Shown here one piece after another: positions 4,440 through 7,723 of a stretch of 7,723 nt of DNA. This DNA comes from JBCCFX01 sp039029515 (GTDB lineage: Bacteria; Planctomycetota; Phycisphaerae; Phycisphaerales; SM1A02). Within the stretch, counting starts at the first letter, position 1. Every line of letters starts with the position of its first letter. A program made the position numbers and the translations under genes. Location: positions 1 to 7,723 of the forward strand of contig JBCCFX010000188.1 of assembly GCA_039029515.1 (NCBI GenBank), given 5' to 3'. A model generated the notes under the pieces. It had not been told where the DNA came from, did not search any database, and saw only the letters and a list, made by a program, of their open reading frames with translations.

Positions 4440-6698
4440 ATGATGGCGCTGCGCTGCACGATGTTCATACTCCTTGCAGGTCTCGCCGCGCTCGCCTCCA
4501 CGATCGGGGTCGATGCACGTCCCGCTCAGGATCAGATGATCATCCGCGTGGACCGCGACAACGTGGTCATCGCCAACAGTTGCCTGATTGAAATCACCGC
4601 GCCGTACATCGAGGATCTTGATGGCAATGGCGTCATCCAGATCATTGACGACGACATCACCGTCCGACTCGGCGATCAAACGCTTCGCGGCGCCGACCCC
4701 ACACGAACTCCAGAGCTTTATACCGGCACCGGCATCCTCGTCACCGGTCAGAACGTGACGATCATCGGTGGCCGCATCGAAGGCTTCAATGTCGGCCTTC
4801 ACGCTCGCGAAGCCGATGGCCTCAATGTGCATCAACTCGAAATCCGAGATGGCTTCCGGCAGCGATTGTCTTCAACGTCCGAAACCGAGCACACCGACGA
4901 TTGGCTCTGGCCGCACGAGAACGATGCCGGTGAATGGGCCAGTCAGTATGGCGCAGGCGTGCTCGTCGAACGATCATCGAACGTGATGCTGCAGAAGATC
5001 ATCGCCCGCGATGTGCAGAACGGCATCATGCTCGATCGGGTCCGCCAGGCCAGGATCACCGGCTGTGATTGCTCGTTTCTCTCCGGCTGGGGACTCAGCC
5101 TCTGGCGCAGCAGCGACAATCTCATCCGCGGGAACGCATTTGATTTCTGTGTTCGGGGATACAGCCACGGCGTGTACAACAGAGGGCAGGATTCCGCCGG
5201 CATCCTGTTATTCGAGCAATGTTCGCGCAATCGCATCATCGACAACTCAGCCACGCATTGCGGCGATGGTCTCTTCGCTTTTGCCGGACGCGAAGCGCTT
5301 GGCGAGGTCAACCCGCGCGATGACATTAACTGGTACCGGCAGCGCGGCAATAACGAAAACGTCATCGTCGGCAACGATTTTTCGGACTGCGTCGCCCACG
5401 GACTTGAACTGACATTCAGTTTCAACAACCGGATTCACGGCAATGCGTTTGCTCGCAATGGCATCACGGGAATCTGGGCTGGCTACTCACAGGCGACCAT
5501 CATCGACGGCAATACATTCCGTGCGAACGGTGACATGGGCTACGGACTCGAACGGGGCGGGATCAACATCGAGCATGGCGTCGGGAACAAGATCATCGGG
5601 AATTCGTTTGAAGACGACGCCTGTGCGATCCATCTCTGGCGCGATGATGATCCTGCAATCGCCGCGTTGCCCTGGTCCGGCGCCAATGCCGCCGCCCTGT
5701 CGGAGACTGTTGTCCGCAACAATGTGATTGCCAAGTCGCCGATCGGCATTCACCTGCGCGATGAACCGAGTGTGAAACTGCGCGACAATGAATTTCGTAT
5801 AGTCAACGAAGATGTGCGAAGCGAAGGCGCAAGCTCCACAATTTCAATGTCAGGCGATCTCGTTGTCCCCGCGCCGCCTGATGTCCGCCGCGTTCGCCGC
5901 AAGTCGCCGGTCGGCCAGCGCGCAGATCTCGATGGCCGCGCGTACATTGTCATGACGCCGTACGGACCGTTTGATTTCAACGGTCTCCACATGGTGCACG
6001 ATGGCACGAGCATCACCGAGCGAGGGACAACACAATCGACATTTCGGCTTCTCGGTCGACGCGAATGGCTCCAGCATGCGCAGGCCGACCTGTCCCGATT
6101 TATCAGCGTGGCCAGCGATTCAAACGGCCTCGTCACGGAGTCGTCATTCGATAATCTGCCTTTCGGTACGCTGGCAATCGTCCGATGCTTCGTTCGGAAC
6201 GCGGGGCTTCACGATGCGACGGTCACGTACGCCCCCGCCGTCGGCGAACCAATTGCCGCGCGGGTGAGCGAGGTCTATCCGCGGTGGTTCATTCGGTCAT
6301 TCCCGTCGCCGGTCGATCCTCGCGAGGACATCGAGACCTGGCGCGAGGCTGCGACCACGGTGTTTCCCGTGGATCGTCTCGGTCTGTCGGAAACGTTCGG
6401 CGACGGTGGACCGTCATGGATGACCATGGATGCACGGCCCGTCGATCACTTTGGCACCATCGCCGAGACCACCATCGAACTGCCTGCGGGCACGTGGTGG
6501 CTCAAGACGACATCGGACGACGGCATTCGCGTCTGGATCGATGACCAGATGGTGATCGACGACTGGACCTGGCATCCACCGCGCGAACAGATCGCCGAGT
6601 TCGAACTGGAAGCGGCACGAACGATCACGATTCGTGTCGAGCACTTTGAGCTTGATGGGTACGCGGTGCTCGATTGCCGGCTGTATCCCGTCCGCTGA
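4440..6698 (+). CDS. Secreted right-handed beta-helix protein with C-terminal PA14-like domain
   Basis: 752 residues, probably exported. Residues 1-27 form a signal peptide (MFILLAGLAALAS hydrophobic core, VDA before RPAQD). Residues 59-70 (DLDGNGVIQIID) match the 12-residue EF-hand calcium-loop pattern. About 95-455 is a right-handed parallel beta-helix built of NosD/pectate-lyase-like rungs with repeated N-x-I-x-G/D-N-x-F units (NRIIDNSA, NVIVGNDF, NRIHGNAF, ATIIDGNTF, NKIIGNSF, ETVVRNNVI). About 496-620 is a segment I cannot assign (around MTPYGPFDFNG). About 630-752 resembles PA14: FPVDRLGLSETFGDG, then WLKTTSDDGIRVWIDD (687-702), VIDDW and a closing beta-strand. PA14 domains often bind carbohydrate, and such beta-helices act on or bind polysaccharide, so a role in polysaccharide recognition or cleavage outside the cell is likely. 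No catalytic set can be named from sequence alone. It is probably read through from frr. Confidence 0.88.
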   Translation: MMALRCTMFILLAGLAALASTIGVDARPAQDQMIIRVDRDNVVIANSCLIEITAPYIEDLDGNGVIQIIDDDITVRLGDQTLRGADPTRTPELYTGTGILVTGQNVTIIGGRIEGFNVGLHAREADGLNVHQLEIRDGFRQRLSSTSETEHTDDWLWPHENDAGEWASQYGAGVLVERSSNVMLQKIIARDVQNGIMLDRVRQARITGCDCSFLSGWGLSLWRSSDNLIRGNAFDFCVRGYSHGVYNRGQDSAGILLFEQCSRNRIIDNSATHCGDGLFAFAGREALGEVNPRDDINWYRQRGNNENVIVGNDFSDCVAHGLELTFSFNNRIHGNAFARNGITGIWAGYSQATIIDGNTFRANGDMGYGLERGGINIEHGVGNKIIGNSFEDDACAIHLWRDDDPAIAALPWSGANAAALSETVVRNNVIAKSPIGIHLRDEPSVKLRDNEFRIVNEDVRSEGASSTISMSGDLVVPAPPDVRRVRRKSPVGQRADLDGRAYIVMTPYGPFDFNGLHMVHDGTSITERGTTQSTFRLLGRREWLQHAQADLSRFISVASDSNGLVTESSFDNLPFGTLAIVRCFVRNAGLHDATVTYAPAVGEPIAARVSEVYPRWFIRSFPSPVDPREDIETWREAATTVFPVDRLGLSETFGDGGPSWMTMDARPVDHFGTIAETTIELPAGTWWLKTTSDDGIRVWIDDQMVIDDWTWHPPREQIAEFELEAARTITIRVEHFELDGYAVLDCRLYPVR

Positions 6699-6712
6699 GC
6701 GAAACGTTGCGG

Positions 6713-7723
6713 TCAGGCGAACACTTTGCGGCGTCGTGCGGGTGGAATGTCCAGTTGCTGCCGGTACTTCACGACGGTACGCCGCGCGATGTCGATACCG
6801 CGCTTCTTGAGTTCCTGCGAGAGCGCTTCGTCGCTGAACGGCCTTGACTTGTCTTCGCCGTCGACGATCTCTTTGAGCGTCGCCTTGACGGCTTCCCAAC
6901 TCATGTCCTGACCGGACTCCGTGGACGTCCCGCCTGAGAAGAACCGTCGCAGCGGATAGATGCCGCGCGGCGTCTGCATCCATTTGTCGGCAACCGCGCG
7001 ACTGACCGTGCTCACATCAACACCAAGTTGATCGGCGACTTCCGTCATGGGCAGCGGACGCAACGCCTGTGGACCTTCATCAAAGAAACCGCGCTGACGG
7101 GTCAGCACTACGTTCACGACTCGCAGCAGCGTACTGTTGCGCTGTCGGATGGACTCGATCAGCCATGTGGCGCTTCGAACATTGTTCGCGACGAAATCGC
7201 GGGTGTCTTTGTCGACCTGTCGATCTCGTGCCATTTCCTCGTAGCGATTCGAGATGCGGAGCACAGGGAGCAAACCATCGCGCAACGCTGCGATGTACTC
7301 ATCTCGATGCTCGTCGTATTCCACGACGACATCGGGAATGATCGGTGGCACATCGACGTCGATCAGTCCACGTCCCGGCTTCGGCTTGAGTTGCCGCATC
7401 AGCGTCATCGCGGCTTGAATCCGGTCCATGTCGAAGTGGGTCTTCTGACTGATGCGCGGCAATCGGTTCTGGAGCAGGTCATCGAGATGTTCTTCAATCA
7501 GCAATCGAACATCGTCCCAGTCGTTCGATTCGTTGTCATCGCGCAGCTGAAGGTCATCAATCTGCAGCAGCAGCGCTTCCTGCACGCTTCGCGCCGCAAT
7601 GCCCGGCGGATCAAGCCAGAACTGCACTTCGCGGAGACCACGTTCGAGCAGTGCCAGTGACAATTCGACATCGGGAATGTTCGGACACTGCGCGAGGATC
7701 GTCTCCAGATCAGTCGCGAGCAG
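6713..7723 (-). CDS. rpoN: RNA polymerase sigma-54 factor, C-terminal 336 residues
   Basis: Alternative sigma factor that recognises -24/-12 promoters and needs an AAA+ activator. The visible part is 336 codons of an expected 480-500 or so. The N-terminal Gln-rich activator-interacting region lies beyond the right edge. In visible-segment numbering, the core-binding region spans about 1-200 with the signature LDPPGIAARSVQEALLLQI (37-55). A DNA-binding helix-turn-helix is at 225-245 (MTEVADQLGVDVSTVSRAV), followed by TPRGIYPLRRFFSGG (251-265). The RpoN box reads ARRTVVKYRQ (313-322) against the consensus ARRTVAKYRE, and the protein ends PPARRRKVFA. A TTG at 7663 is only an internal Leu codon, because the frame and the family similarity continue to the window edge. 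It converges on the beta-helix gene with 14 bases between stops and no clear terminator. By eye I found no good -24/-12 promoter in this window. Confidence 0.96.
   Translation of the reverse strand: MLATDLETILAQCPNIPDVELSLALLERGLREVQFWLDPPGIAARSVQEALLLQIDDLQLRDDNESNDWDDVRLLIEEHLDDLLQNRLPRISQKTHFDMDRIQAAMTLMRQLKPKPGRGLIDVDVPPIIPDVVVEYDEHRDEYIAALRDGLLPVLRISNRYEEMARDRQVDKDTRDFVANNVRSATWLIESIRQRNSTLLRVVNVVLTRQRGFFDEGPQALRPLPMTEVADQLGVDVSTVSRAVADKWMQTPRGIYPLRRFFSGGTSTESGQDMSWEAVKATLKEIVDGEDKSRPFSDEALSQELKKRGIDIARRTVVKYRQQLDIPPARRRKVFA

Noticed and set aside
4254..4835. 193-codon open frame on the minus strand across the end of frr and the start of the beta-helix gene
   Set aside because: It lies antisense to two well-supported genes, in the kind of frame that stays open in GC-rich DNA, and it has no recognisable domain.
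7028..7660. 210-codon open frame antisense to rpoN
   Set aside because: It mirrors rpoN codons; the sigma-54 motifs on the minus strand are decisive.
1..7723. Mobile elements, CRISPR, tRNA genes or a defence system
   Set aside because: No inverted-repeat-flanked transposase, spaced repeats, tRNA-like cloverleaf or nuclease/ATPase gene was seen; all long frames are assigned to the seven main genes.

Overview
The window is a high-GC bacterial chromosomal segment that is almost fully coding. It most likely comes from a planctomycete, possibly of the Phycisphaerae type. That is an inference from the mix of genes: a membrane-anchored von Willebrand A (VWA) protein in an operon with a TolQ/ExbB channel, a large secreted beta-helix protein ending in a PA14-like domain, and a sigma-54 gene. 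No rRNA or other taxonomic marker is present.

Left third (1-2796, all minus strand): a tightly packed three-gene operon. Transcription order is (i) a single-pass membrane protein whose C-terminus is a VWA domain with a complete MIDAS metal site, (ii) a secreted, helical-repeat (TPR-like) protein of unknown function, and (iii) a MotA/TolQ/ExbB-family proton-channel subunit that runs off the left edge. Stop and start codons overlap by 4 bases at both junctions (GTGA, ATGA). The VWA protein carries a TonB/TolA-style S-x3-H motif in its only transmembrane helix. My main hypothesis is therefore that this is a Tol/Ton-like, proton-motive-force-driven envelope machine in which a VWA domain takes the place of the usual TonB or TolA C-terminal domain.

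Middle (2797-4414): a divergent intergenic region with a candidate sigma-70-type promoter for pyrH, then pyrH (UMP kinase) and frr (ribosome recycling factor) on the plus strand, separated by a 151-base spacer. These two genes are neighbours in many bacteria. Here the usual upstream rpsB-tsf is absent and a divergent envelope operon sits in its place.

Right (4440-6698): directly behind frr, after 25 bases and with its own good ribosome binding site, is a 752-residue exported protein. It consists of a signal peptide, an EF-hand-like DxDxNG loop, a long right-handed parallel beta-helix, an unassigned middle segment and a C-terminal PA14-like domain.

Right edge (6713-7723, minus strand): the C-terminal two thirds of rpoN (sigma-54), converging on the beta-helix gene with only 14 bases between the stop codons.

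There are no tRNA or rRNA genes, CRISPR arrays, insertion sequences or convincing intrinsic terminators. No gene-free stretch reaches 300 bases; the longest are 2797-2964 and 3694-3844, both described below.
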